NCBI GenBank assembly: GCA_964459325.1
Contig: CAYWKU010000041.1
Coordinates: forward strand, 1-31,163
Reading direction: 5' to 3'
Length of the DNA: 31,163 nucleotides
From: CAYWKU01 sp964459325
Lineage (GTDB): Bacteria > RBG-13-61-14 > CAYWKU01
This document shows positions 1 through 8,048 of this stretch, piece by piece. Position 1 is the stretch's first letter. The number at the start of each line of letters is the position of its first letter. The notes below the pieces were generated by a model. It saw only the letters and a program-made list of their open reading frames with translations. It ran no database searches and was not told the DNA's origin. Both the position numbers and the translations under genes were made by a program.

Positions 1-18
1 CGTAATACCTGTACCTTG

Positions 19-32
19 CGCGATGCATCGCG
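19..32. repeat. 14-bp perfect palindrome downstream of speB
   Basis: CGCGATGCATCGCG reads the same on both strands. It lies in the 99-base stretch beyond the 3' end of the polyamine operon. No T-run follows on either strand, so it is not a clear terminator, and its function is unknown. I see nothing else convincing in bases 1-99. Confidence 0.4.
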
Positions 33-99
33 GATAAATCGCACCCGCCCGATGTTTGACGCTCCCTTTAACGCCTTTTTTCTTAAGGTGCGGAAATTA

Positions 100-1017
100 T
101 TACGGATTTTCCTGGTAGGTCGTAAGGTATGCCAATACATGATGCAAAAGCCGGGCAGCGGCGATTTCTCCTCGGAAATCACCTTTTATGGGCTTGAGTT
201 CGACCATGTCCATCCCGACCAATCGCCTGTTTTTTATCACTTTTCTAAGTAACTCCAGCGTTTCGTGCCATCCGAGCCCGCCGGGTTCGGGCGTCCCGAC
301 GGAGGGGATGACCGACGGGTCGAGGCCGTCGAGGTCGAGGGTCAGGTAGACGTTTTCGCTGAGCGCCTCAACAACTTTGTTCTGCCAGGCGGATTTTCCG
401 ACGATTTTTTCGGCGGGAAAGAGAGTAAAAGCTTTTTGGCCCCGCACCTTTTTTTGCCGGATGCTTTTTATGAATTCCCGCTCCTCGACGCTCCAGCTTC
501 TCGCGCCCACCTGCACTATCGGGGCGGTTTCGATAATTCTTCTCCCGACGCATGCGTGGCTGTAGCGGCTGCCTTCGTAACTGTCCCGCAGGTCGGGGTG
601 GGCGTCGATTTGCAGGACGGACAGGTTGGCGTATTTTTCGGCAAAAAACCCGACCAGCGGCACGCTGACGGTATGCTCTCCGCCGATGGCAACCAGGAAC
701 TTGCCTTCTTCCACGTAAGACGCCGCGGCTTTTTTGATGCGGGTCAGTTCCTCTTCTATTGATTTCTTCCCGAATCTGACGGGCGGGGCGGTGTGAATCC
801 CGTTCAGATAGGGATCTCTATCGACGTCCGGCTCGTAAAGCTCCACCTGAGAGCTGGCGTCCCGGATGGCTTCCGGGCCGCGTCTGCATCCGGTGAGGTA
901 CGAAGTTGTGCGCTCGTAGGGAACGGGCAGGATTACGAACCGTGATTTTTTCTTTTGGGCGTACTCCCGGTCCAGGTCGAAAAAGGGGAATCGTCGCCGG
1001 CCGCTAGTGTGGGCCAA
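100..1017 (-). CDS. speB: Agmatinase (ureohydrolase family)
   Basis: This predicted cytoplasmic enzyme hydrolyses agmatine to putrescine and urea, the second step of the arginine decarboxylase route. The 305 residues carry the ureohydrolase binuclear manganese signatures: GGEHT (H115), DAHPD (D138, H140, D142) and the DLDGLDPSVIPS segment (D228, D230), and the length is normal for the family. The start is a TTG directly after the speY stop, with GGGAGG seven bases upstream, so translation is probably coupled to speY. It is the last gene of pdaD-speY-speB. Arginase or another ureohydrolase cannot be excluded from motifs alone, but the neighbouring arginine decarboxylase makes agmatine the natural substrate. 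Confidence 0.9.
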   Translation of the reverse strand: MAHTSGRRRFPFFDLDREYAQKKKSRFVILPVPYERTTSYLTGCRRGPEAIRDASSQVELYEPDVDRDPYLNGIHTAPPVRFGKKSIEEELTRIKKAAASYVEEGKFLVAIGGEHTVSVPLVGFFAEKYANLSVLQIDAHPDLRDSYEGSRYSHACVGRRIIETAPIVQVGARSWSVEEREFIKSIRQKKVRGQKAFTLFPAEKIVGKSAWQNKVVEALSENVYLTLDLDGLDPSVIPSVGTPEPGGLGWHETLELLRKVIKNRRLVGMDMVELKPIKGDFRGEIAAARLLHHVLAYLTTYQENP

Positions 1018-2052
1018 TTAATTTCCTCCCGAATCTTTCAGGGCCAGCGCGTTGGCCAGCAGCGGCAGGGCGATGGTGGCGTCGCAATGCAGGTTGACCA
1101 TTCGGGCATCTTTGGCTTCCTTGCCCCAGCTTTGGCCCTCCTGAAGCGTGCAGCCGCTGAGACCGCCCCATTGAGGGGTGTCGGTGCTTATCTGGACGGC
1201 GTAACTGTGGCCGGGAACCAGGGCTTCGGCCTCGACGTTGCTCATCCCCTGCTCGTGGCGCAATTTTTCCTGGCCGATAAGCTCCGCCTGCTGGATGAAG
1301 TTTTTGGGAGTTCCGCCTCCCACGTAAATGACCCCGGTCTTGCGCTGCTCGGAGATGGGTATCGCAACTTCGACTATATCGGCTAGCATGTCGAAGGTCA
1401 AATTCAACTTGTCCCCGAATGTCGCCATCGCTATCCCGTAGGAAGAATCCCCGAGGGCGGGGCAGAATACGGGCACTTGTTTTTCGTGGGCGGTGACGAT
1501 AAATCCTTGTTTTCCTTCGCTTTTCAGTTTTTTGCCCAGTCGGTCAAAAAAACGACGGGTACTTGTCCTATCCGACTCGTCGGCAATCTCGCGGGCGAAT
1601 TCGTAAACGTAAGCGTCGGTTTCGCGAAATTCTTCGTCCGGCGCCAGGGTGTCGTACATGCGGTCGATGTCGTACTTCTTGAGCATGACATCGTCGATGT
1701 GGGGATGTGTCCTGTAATGCCTCCGGCCCAGGCATTCGTGCAGCTCGTGGAACAGGTTGGCGCCGGTGGATACGAGACAGTGGATTTTTCCCGTTTGTAT
1801 AAGCCAGTCTACGACATCCCTCATGCCGGCGGGCGCCATGGCGCCGGCCAGGCCCATGTAGTTGTAGCATCCTTCGTCGAGCATGGCTTCCCATATTTCC
1901 AACGCTTCTCCCAGCATCCGCCCCTGGAAGGAGATTTTGGCCATGTCGAGGATGATTTGCCGCAGGTCGGCTTCCGGGTCGACTTTAACCGGTTCGACGG
2001 GATGTTTCAGAAGGTCGGAAGCCTCCGGGCATTGGCGGGCTTTATCGGACAT
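1018..2052 (-). CDS. speY: Deoxyhypusine synthase-like homospermidine synthase
   Basis: This NAD-dependent aminobutyl transferase belongs to the deoxyhypusine synthase family. The protein shows the family's NAD-binding and active-site segments, including YVGGGTPKNFI and a C-terminal SWGK whose lysine (K311, counted from the start chosen here) matches the catalytic lysine of deoxyhypusine synthase. Bacteria lack eIF5A, and in Anabaena a homologue (SpeY) was shown to make homospermidine from putrescine, so that is the likely role here. The start at 2052 is chosen over an in-frame ATG at 2118 because GAAAGGA sits correctly in front of it and the extra 22 residues look non-conserved. It lies 85 bases after pdaD and abuts speB, which would supply putrescine. 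The exact product (homospermidine or another polyamine) is inferred. Confidence 0.85.
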   Translation of the reverse strand: MSDKARQCPEASDLLKHPVEPVKVDPEADLRQIILDMAKISFQGRMLGEALEIWEAMLDEGCYNYMGLAGAMAPAGMRDVVDWLIQTGKIHCLVSTGANLFHELHECLGRRHYRTHPHIDDVMLKKYDIDRMYDTLAPDEEFRETDAYVYEFAREIADESDRTSTRRFFDRLGKKLKSEGKQGFIVTAHEKQVPVFCPALGDSSYGIAMATFGDKLNLTFDMLADIVEVAIPISEQRKTGVIYVGGGTPKNFIQQAELIGQEKLRHEQGMSNVEAEALVPGHSYAVQISTDTPQWGGLSGCTLQEGQSWGKEAKDARMVNLHCDATIALPLLANALALKDSGGN

Positions 2053-2137
2053 AAAAAAAATCCTTTCAGTTAGCTTCGGCGACTTTTCCGGGGAAGCTGT
2101 CGGAAAGTCGAAAGGCACACCGGATACACGCTCGATT

Positions 2138-2689
2138 TTAACCGCAGAAGACTGCGGCGGCCAACACGGTTGTCCACAGGCCGTCCTTATCGCCGACGGC
2201 GGTTTGAGTGACGTTGCGGGTCCGTACTATCTGGCCGGAAATTTTCCATATTTCCTTCTTTTCGTCCCAGCTTTTATCCGGGTCGAACTTGACGTTCAGG
2301 ATGGTGGCCAGCATGCTCGCCGCCAGGTCTTCCGCGTAATCCCCGGCCATCCGTTCCCTCTGGCCGAAGTTGTGATGTTCGCTCAGGTATCCGTAATTGG
2401 AGGGGTCCTTCGGTATGGCGAGGCCTATGCTCGCCGCAACCAGCCGGTGCGGTTCGCTGGTAGCGTTATGGCTGAGCACGCAATAAGTTATCTGGCCGGG
2501 TTTTAGCTTTTTCAGCCCCTGCCTTTTCGGAACCAGCTTGCAGTGAGGGGGGAAAATGCTGGACACTTTCACCAGGTTGAGATGGGCTATGTCGGCGTCG
2601 CGAAGCGCCAACTCGAAGCTGGCCAGGCGTTCCCGGTGCTTGCCCACCCCTTTGGTCAGCATGATTTTCTGGGGAATATAGCCGTTCAT
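2138..2689 (-). CDS. pdaD: Pyruvoyl-dependent arginine decarboxylase
   Basis: This enzyme decarboxylates arginine to agmatine using a self-generated pyruvoyl group rather than PLP. The 183-residue protein contains KVSSIFPP, the self-cleavage site of the family. Cleavage between S43 and S44 would give a small beta chain and an alpha chain starting with pyruvoyl. The start at 2689 is preferred over the upstream ATG at 2728 because AAGGAG lies just before it. It is the first gene of the pdaD-speY-speB cluster. The family is best known from archaea and chlamydiae and is patchy in other bacteria. Confidence 0.9.
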   Translation of the reverse strand: MNGYIPQKIMLTKGVGKHRERLASFELALRDADIAHLNLVKVSSIFPPHCKLVPKRQGLKKLKPGQITYCVLSHNATSEPHRLVAASIGLAIPKDPSNYGYLSEHHNFGQRERMAGDYAEDLAASMLATILNVKFDPDKSWDEKKEIWKISGQIVRTRNVTQTAVGDKDGLWTTVLAAAVFCG

Positions 2690-2843
2690 TGGAGTCTCCT
2701 TTTCCAGCTCTGTATATGGCCGGCACACAAACCCTGTTAGTGCCCGGGCCGGGTTAATTCGATAAGCCTGTCATTTTTTTGCAATGCCGGAAAGGGATGT
2801 CTCTTGCGGGGCGGGAAATTTTTAAGGTGGTTTTGGCCCGACG

Positions 2844-3017
2844 TTAGTAAAAAGGCCGGTTAAGCGGTCTTTTCAGCCCGAAGGACGAAATCGAGTTTCC
2901 CTTAACCCCGGAAAGAGACGGGTCGTCCCCTTCCTCTTCCTCTTCGTCCTCCGGGTTGAGCGGAATTCCGCCTCTGCCCGGTGCGACGGCCGTATTTCTT
3001 CTTTTGATTACGGACAT
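2844..3017 (-). CDS. Putative 57-aa small protein
   Basis: This short frame begins MSVIKRRNTAVAPGRG, continues with an acidic run (PEDEEEEEGDD, residues 22-32) and ends KRPLNRPFY before TAA. It has a strong ribosome site (GGAGAGG) and lies about 29 bases behind a perfect consensus sigma-70-type promoter at 3053-3081. It has no membrane segment or signal peptide, and the charge goes from basic at the N-terminus to acidic in the middle. I recognise no family. It is 155 bases upstream of pdaD on the same strand, so the promoter may serve the polyamine operon too. The alternative is that this is only a leader transcript for pdaD. A competing 95-aa frame (2902-3189) begins upstream of the promoter and is less likely. 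Confidence 0.55.
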   Translation of the reverse strand: MSVIKRRNTAVAPGRGGIPLNPEDEEEEEGDDPSLSGVKGNSISSFGLKRPLNRPFY

Positions 3018-3052
3018 TTACAATCCTCTCCATCCGTTCTTTGTGTGGAAGG

Positions 3053-3081
3053 ATTATAATCAGGCCGCCCGCCCGTGTCAA
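3053..3081 (-). promoter_or_regulatory. Perfect consensus sigma-70 promoter
   Basis: On the minus strand, TTGACA (3081-3076) is followed by a 17-base spacer and TATAAT (3058-3053). Both hexamers and the spacing match the housekeeping consensus exactly. The predicted transcription start is near 3046, about 29 bases before the 57-aa gene. It probably also transcribes pdaD-speY-speB unless that operon has its own promoter. Confidence 0.8.
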
Positions 3082-3191
3082 CGGGGCGAAATTGACATCT
3101 CGCACCGGGTTTTCATCCTCAGCTTTCAGGTGAAAAATTTTGCTCACCCCGCCTTCGTCCGGAAAAAGTGTGCTAAACTCCTGATGCACAG

Positions 3192-3197
3192 TATAAT
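3192..3197 (+). promoter_or_regulatory. Possible -10 element of sigma factor gene
   Basis: A TATAAT lies 32 bases upstream of the sigma factor start, with a second similar hexamer (TATACT, 3203-3208) just after it. The -35 region is poor, so either this is an activated promoter or the real one is read by another sigma factor. Confidence 0.3.
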
Positions 3198-3229
3198 GTT
3201 GCTATACTCCACACCGGGAAACCACAAGT

Positions 3230-3826
3230 ATGAAGTTCAATACCGACCGGGAACTCCTCGATGCCTGCTTCGACGGCAACCGAATAGCCCAGGAAGAGTT
3301 CATCAACAGGTTTTCGAAGCTGGTCTACTACAGCATTCACCGGGCATTCAAAGTAAAGGGCCTGGCGCCGGGACAGGAGGAGGTGGAAGACCTCTTCGGG
3401 GACGTGTTCCTTTCCATTTTCGATTCCGATTTCGCGAAACTGCGCAGTTTCGAGGGCCGCAACGGCTGCTCGCTGGCAAGCTGGATAAGGCTGATAGCGG
3501 GCCGCAAGGCCATTGACCACCTTCGCGACAAGCACAGGGACAAGGTCGGAGTCTCGGCGGATTACGATACGGGCCACGCGGAACGCTCCGACGACCCGGA
3601 CCCGGAAGAGACTTTTCTGGACAGGGAGAGGGAAGACATACTTTCGGCCGCAATTATCCGGCTTCCGCCCGAAGACCTGCTTTTCCTCAACCTGTATTAC
3701 GAAGACGAGCACCCGCCCGAGCGAATAGCGGAAATACTCGGGGTGAGCGTGAATACCGTGTATTCCAGGAAACACCGCATGCTGGAAAGGCTCAAAAAGC
3801 TGGTGGAGGAAGAAAAGGGGCAATAG
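3230..3826 (+). CDS. ECF-type RNA polymerase sigma factor
   Basis: This is an alternative sigma factor that directs RNA polymerase to a dedicated promoter set. The 198 residues fit the two-domain ECF layout. Region 2 spans about residues 20-95 (EEFINRFSKLVYYSIHRAF through SLASWIRLIAGRKAIDHLRDK). Region 4 spans about 135-190, with a helix-turn-helix (ERIAEILGVSVNTVYSRKHR). There is no region 1.1 or 3 and no C-terminal extension. It is the first gene of a plus-strand cluster and is followed by a zinc-finger anti-sigma-like protein, the usual ECF arrangement. The ribosome site is weak. Its target promoters were not identified in the window. Confidence 0.9.
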   Translation: MKFNTDRELLDACFDGNRIAQEEFINRFSKLVYYSIHRAFKVKGLAPGQEEVEDLFGDVFLSIFDSDFAKLRSFEGRNGCSLASWIRLIAGRKAIDHLRDKHRDKVGVSADYDTGHAERSDDPDPEETFLDREREDILSAAIIRLPPEDLLFLNLYYEDEHPPERIAEILGVSVNTVYSRKHRMLERLKKLVEEEKGQ

Positions 3827-3978
3827 CCAAATAAAAAATGACACTGCAAGAATTTCCGGGCAAGGCGGTCTGTTAAGGCAGATTGAAAAGAAACGAAAAA
3901 AAGCGCACGGGACGGAAGTCAAAAGAGAAGAAAATGGCAATAAATAAAAAAATAGCCGCATCAATAAAGAGGGTAAAA

Positions 3979-4608
3979 ATGAACAAAATCTACACTTGCC
4001 CGGATGAAGAGAAACTGGCGGCCTTTCTGGACGGAAAACTCGATGCCGCCGAGCATGCCGAGGTGGCGTCCCATTTCCTGGCGTGTGAAACCTGCCATGA
4101 GCTTATAACCGCTTCCGCCGGCGAGTTGCCTTCAAAGGTTCGAGTGCCCGTCGAGCTGCTCCGAAAGGCCATGGGAACTTTGCCGGAAACCGAATCACGG
4201 TGGGAAGTTATAGTAAGGTTCGCCTCCTCTTTTGTGGAAGTGCTCAAAAACACCGGCGGGCAAACTCAGTATTTTTCCCCGGCCCTTGCTCCCGCCCGCA
4301 GCAAGCAGGCTTCCGGAGCCGCCGTGGCCGCATGTTCCCGCCGGCTGGGCGGCGTGGACGCCGAAATGGAAATCGAGCGCGTGGAAAAAGGATGCGCGGA
4401 AATCACCGTTACCCTGAAGGAACTCGACCGGGCGCCGGAACCGCCGGTCAGGGTTACCCTGAAAGCGGAAGGCCGGGAGCTGGCGAGCTACCTGGCGCGG
4501 GAAGGTTACGTTACTTTTGAACGGGCGCCGTTCAATAACTACAAAATATCGCTCTCCAGGAGAGGCGTTACCCTCGGGGAAATCGCATTGGAGATGAAAG
4601 GGGAGTAG
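3979..4608 (+). CDS. Zinc-finger anti-sigma-factor-like protein
   Basis: The N-terminus (residues 1-50) is a typical anti-sigma zinc-finger helix bundle: MNKIYTCPDEEKLAAFLDG, then H-x3-C-x2-C in SHFLACETC. Such domains bind and sequester ECF sigma factors. No membrane helix follows, so the protein should be cytoplasmic. The remaining 150 residues are an unrecognised beta-rich region (PPVRVTLKAEGRELASYL). I chose the ATG at 3979 because GAGGG lies in front and the zinc-finger domain begins there. In-frame starts at 3883 and 3934 would add only a lysine-rich tail. The gene sits 152 bases after the sigma gene and 5 bases before the cyclase-CHAT gene, so it is surely co-transcribed with the latter. 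The function is inferred from the domain and position. Confidence 0.75.
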   Translation: MNKIYTCPDEEKLAAFLDGKLDAAEHAEVASHFLACETCHELITASAGELPSKVRVPVELLRKAMGTLPETESRWEVIVRFASSFVEVLKNTGGQTQYFSPALAPARSKQASGAAVAACSRRLGGVDAEMEIERVEKGCAEITVTLKELDRAPEPPVRVTLKAEGRELASYLAREGYVTFERAPFNNYKISLSRRGVTLGEIALEMKGE

Positions 4609-4613
4609 AGGCC

Positions 4614-7600
4614 ATGAACGACGAAAAAAAATTCAAATCCATCGAGGAGCTACTGGAGGCCAGGGAAAAGCTCGATAAAATCCTCGAAGAGGAGTTCCGC
4701 AAGGAAGTCACCATCATCTTCACCGACATAAAGGGCTCCACGCAGTTCTTCGAAACCAGGGGAGACATCGAGGGACTCTCCATGATACGCAAACACAACG
4801 AAATGCATTTCCCCACCATCGAAGCCTACGGCGGAAGGGTGGTGAAAACCATCGGCGACGCCATCATGGCCGTCTTTGAGGACGCCGCGAGCGCCGTCAG
4901 GGCCACCATCGAAATGCAGAACAACCTGTTGTACTACAACAAGGGGAAACAGCCTTCGGACCAGATTCATATACGGATAGGCATAAACACCGGTGTAGCC
5001 CTCTACAAAGATGACGACGTCTACGGCGACGCGGTTAACCTCGCCGCCCGCGTCGAGTCCATGGCCGAGCCGGACCATATCCTGATTTCGGATTCGGTCT
5101 ACAACCTCATAAAGGACACCGACGACATCATCTGCCGCTTTCACGGGAAAAGCGAGTTCAAGGGCAAGAGCGGCGAGACGAAAATTTACAGGGTGGTATG
5201 GAGCGAGGAGCAGCTGGTCGAAGAAAGCACCTTCAAAAAAACCGGCACTCGCAGGACAGTTAAAAAAGCCGCTCCCCAGAAACCCGTTTTTGAAATCGAC
5301 GCCTCCCTCGAAGGCGAGCACCTGAAAGTCTCCAGCTACGAAAGGTTCAGGGGTGAAGAAAAAACCATCCACCACTACGAAGACATTAAAATCAGCGGGG
5401 ATGAAATCTCCAGGCTTTGCCGGGAAGTCACCGGCCTCCTGAACCGCGCGAACAAGAGGGGCCGCGTTTCGAAGGAAATACTCAAGCAGCTCCAGTCCAC
5501 CGGGCATTTACTCTTCGACGCGGTACTTACCGGCGACGTGAAGAGCAAACTCGCCTCGACCGGCGCCGCCGAGCTGATTTTGAGGCTGGACGACAACCTG
5601 GTACACATCCCGTGGGAACTATTGTATGACGGCAAGCAGTTCCTGTGTCAGCGCTTCAGCATGGGCCGGATAGTGAGCACCCGGCAGTCGGTGACCGAAG
5701 GGGTGGCCCGCAACGTGGGCAAGCCCCTCAAAATGCTGGTGCTTGCCGACCCACGCGGCGACCTGGCTCACAGCGCCGAGGAAGGCTCGAAAATAAGAGA
5801 CGTGCTGGACGCCGAATCCGAGCTTATAAACGCCAACATCAAGTCCAGCGACGTAACGGTGGATTACGTTAAAAGTAAAATTCGCGATTTCGACATAATC
5901 CATTACGCCGGCCACGCCGATTACGACACCCAAAATCCCGCCAACTCCGGGTGGCTGTTGTCCGACGGCAAGTTCTCCAGCGACGTGGTTCGCAACATGG
6001 CCGGAGGCAGGCCGCTTCCGGCGCTGGTTTTCGCCAACGGATGCCAGTCCGGCACCACCGAGCAGTGGGGGGTTACAGAGGATTACGAAGAGCAGATTTT
6101 CGGACTGGCCAACGCGTTCCTGCTGGCGGGCGTTCAACACTACATAGGAACCTTCTGGGACATACTGGACAGCCCCGGCGCCGATTTCGCCATTGCCTTT
6201 TACCAGGAAATACTCGACGGACAGAGCATCGGCGAAGCCGTCCGCCGGGCGAGGATGGAGCTTATCGACCGCTACGGCGAAGACACCATCGTCTGGGCCA
6301 GCTACATGCTCTACGGCGACCCCAGCCGCGTATACATTGATGAGACGGAGCAGGACATCGAGGAAGATAAGGCCGAAGCCGTAACCGCGGCCTCCCCGAC
6401 AGCAAGCGCTTCGGAGCAGCCGGTTGCCGCCGTCTCCGGCGGTGTCCGGGGCGGGGCCGGTGAGGCCGCCGGGGTCAGGACAAAGGGGCCGAGCTTTACG
6501 AAGATAAGCGTCGGGCTCCTGGCGGTGCTGCTGCTGGTGCTGGCTGGCGTGCTGATTGCAAAGTTCACCGGCGGGGAGAAACCGATAGTTTCGCAGGTGG
6601 AAACCGGCCCGGAGGCGGGAGCTTACGAGCGGGCCTTCGCGGCACTGAGGAACGGCAACGCCCCCCGGGCCGAGCAGGCCTTTCTGGCGATGTCGCAGAA
6701 AGAAGGAGATTCGGCCAAGGGGTTGGAGGGCCTGGCGGCGGTTTATTATGAAACCGGAAAAACCGAACAGGCTAGACGAAAAGCCGAACAGGCGCTTCAG
6801 CAGGACCCCGGGCGCATGTACGCGCAGGTAATACTCGGGAAAATCGCCGTGGACGAGGGGGATTATGCCTCCGCCCGCGAGAAGTTCGTGGCCGCCACAG
6901 GCTCCGAAGGCGGCGCCGAATGGCAACGCGCCGTGGCTTATAACCAACTCGGAAGGATTTACGCCGCTAAGGGCAATGACAACCAGGCGGTGGACAGTTA
7001 TCAAAAGGCCTCCGAGATGGCTCCCGATATGACCGAGGCCAAAGCCAACAGGGGCGTGGTGCTGGCCCGCATGGGTAAGGTCGAGGAAGCGCAGAAAGTG
7101 TTGGAGCAAGCCAGAGAGGCCGACCCGAACGACGAAATGGTCGCCTCGTTGCTTCGCGACATTGCGATGCGCAGGCAGATGGCGATGGACTCCGAAAAAC
7201 AGGAGCGCATCCGGAATATGGTCAACGACCTGGCCGACAGGAAAGAAAGCGGCGACGCATCAACCTCGGCTTCCGCCGGAGATGAATGGACTTCCCGGCC
7301 GCTTACCATAACCTTCCTGGACCTGCGAAGCCTGGGCCTGATTCCCGGCCGCGAGGGCGAGAACGAGTTTCTGCTGCTTAAACTCACGCAGAATTTCCAG
7401 GAAGACGGGCGCGTCAAAGTGGTCGACCGCGCCATGCTGGAGGCCATGCTGAACGAGTTGAACATATCCAGCTCCGAGCTGGCCGACCCGGCCACGGCGC
7501 TGAGGCTCGGGAGACTGTTGAGCGCAAGGCTCATCGCCACCGGCAGCATCATCCGAGACTCCGAGAGCTTGCAGGTGAGTATGAGGGTTATCGAGACCGA

Positions 7601-7952
7601 AACCTCCGACGTGGCGGTGGCGCTGGCGGAAACCATGGACCGGAAGATGAGCGTGAGCAAGGTGGCCGATAAGCTTAGCGGAATGCTGCTCGAAAAAATA
7701 GACTCCTCCTTCCCCGTCCGGGGCGCCGTCAAGGAAATCCGGGATGGCGAAGTCGTGCTGAACATCGGCTCCGACGTCGGCGTAGAGCAAGGCATGAAGC
7801 TTAACCTCGTGGAGCCGAGAATCCGGGGAGAAGGCAGGGTGCTCGGCAAGGTAGAGGTCAGCGAGCTTCACGAGTCGGAATCGGTGGCCACGGTACTGGA
7901 AAAGAAGGTGGAACTGTATAAAGATATGAAGGTCGAGCAGCCGGCCCGGTGA
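4614..7952 (+). CDS. Nucleotide cyclase-CHAT protease-TPR-CsgG-like fusion
   Basis: This is an 1112-residue multidomain membrane protein. Residues 30-200 are a class III nucleotidyl cyclase with metal aspartates D38 (FTDIKGST) and D82 (KTIGDAIMAVF), K78 and acidic residues 133-135 at the purine-selecting positions, and transition-state N142 and R146 (VNLAARVE), so it looks active and adenylate-type. Residues about 225-590 are a CHAT caspase-like protease domain with H434 (YAGHADY) and C477 (ANGCQSG). A single transmembrane helix lies near residues 630-651, followed by roughly five TPR repeats (663-860) and a CsgG/FlgO-like domain with a beta-rich tail (896-1112). The cyclase and protease should be cytoplasmic and the TPR/CsgG-like part periplasmic. 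The start follows the anti-sigma stop by 5 bases. The protease substrate and the cyclase product are not known from sequence. Confidence 0.88.
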   Translation: MNDEKKFKSIEELLEAREKLDKILEEEFRKEVTIIFTDIKGSTQFFETRGDIEGLSMIRKHNEMHFPTIEAYGGRVVKTIGDAIMAVFEDAASAVRATIEMQNNLLYYNKGKQPSDQIHIRIGINTGVALYKDDDVYGDAVNLAARVESMAEPDHILISDSVYNLIKDTDDIICRFHGKSEFKGKSGETKIYRVVWSEEQLVEESTFKKTGTRRTVKKAAPQKPVFEIDASLEGEHLKVSSYERFRGEEKTIHHYEDIKISGDEISRLCREVTGLLNRANKRGRVSKEILKQLQSTGHLLFDAVLTGDVKSKLASTGAAELILRLDDNLVHIPWELLYDGKQFLCQRFSMGRIVSTRQSVTEGVARNVGKPLKMLVLADPRGDLAHSAEEGSKIRDVLDAESELINANIKSSDVTVDYVKSKIRDFDIIHYAGHADYDTQNPANSGWLLSDGKFSSDVVRNMAGGRPLPALVFANGCQSGTTEQWGVTEDYEEQIFGLANAFLLAGVQHYIGTFWDILDSPGADFAIAFYQEILDGQSIGEAVRRARMELIDRYGEDTIVWASYMLYGDPSRVYIDETEQDIEEDKAEAVTAASPTASASEQPVAAVSGGVRGGAGEAAGVRTKGPSFTKISVGLLAVLLLVLAGVLIAKFTGGEKPIVSQVETGPEAGAYERAFAALRNGNAPRAEQAFLAMSQKEGDSAKGLEGLAAVYYETGKTEQARRKAEQALQQDPGRMYAQVILGKIAVDEGDYASAREKFVAATGSEGGAEWQRAVAYNQLGRIYAAKGNDNQAVDSYQKASEMAPDMTEAKANRGVVLARMGKVEEAQKVLEQAREADPNDEMVASLLRDIAMRRQMAMDSEKQERIRNMVNDLADRKESGDASTSASAGDEWTSRPLTITFLDLRSLGLIPGREGENEFLLLKLTQNFQEDGRVKVVDRAMLEAMLNELNISSSELADPATALRLGRLLSARLIATGSIIRDSESLQVSMRVIETETSDVAVALAETMDRKMSVSKVADKLSGMLLEKIDSSFPVRGAVKEIRDGEVVLNIGSDVGVEQGMKLNLVEPRIRGEGRVLGKVEVSELHESESVATVLEKKVELYKDMKVEQPAR

Positions 7953-8048
7953 CCTTTAAATAGCCCGTAAGTTTCGGACGATTTCCCGTCCTTTTTCATT
8001 TTGTCGGGATTTTCCCGGCTTATCTGCATATTTTAAAAGGAGCGTGTC

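Noticed and set aside
2850..2873. AAAAGGCCG/CGGTCTTTT hairpin as a terminator
   Set aside because: It pairs on the plus strand only with a wobble, becomes a mismatch on the minus strand, and overlaps the end of the 57-aa gene. No gene needs a plus-strand terminator there.
2902..3189. 95-codon minus-strand frame overlapping the 57-aa gene
   Set aside because: Its ATG lies upstream of the consensus promoter at 3053-3081 and it lacks a ribosome site. The 57-aa frame has both.
5619..7109. 496-codon open frame on the minus strand inside the cyclase-CHAT gene
   Set aside because: It is antisense to a protein with clear domains, and its translation shows no recognisable motif. Long antisense frames are expected in GC-rich coding DNA.
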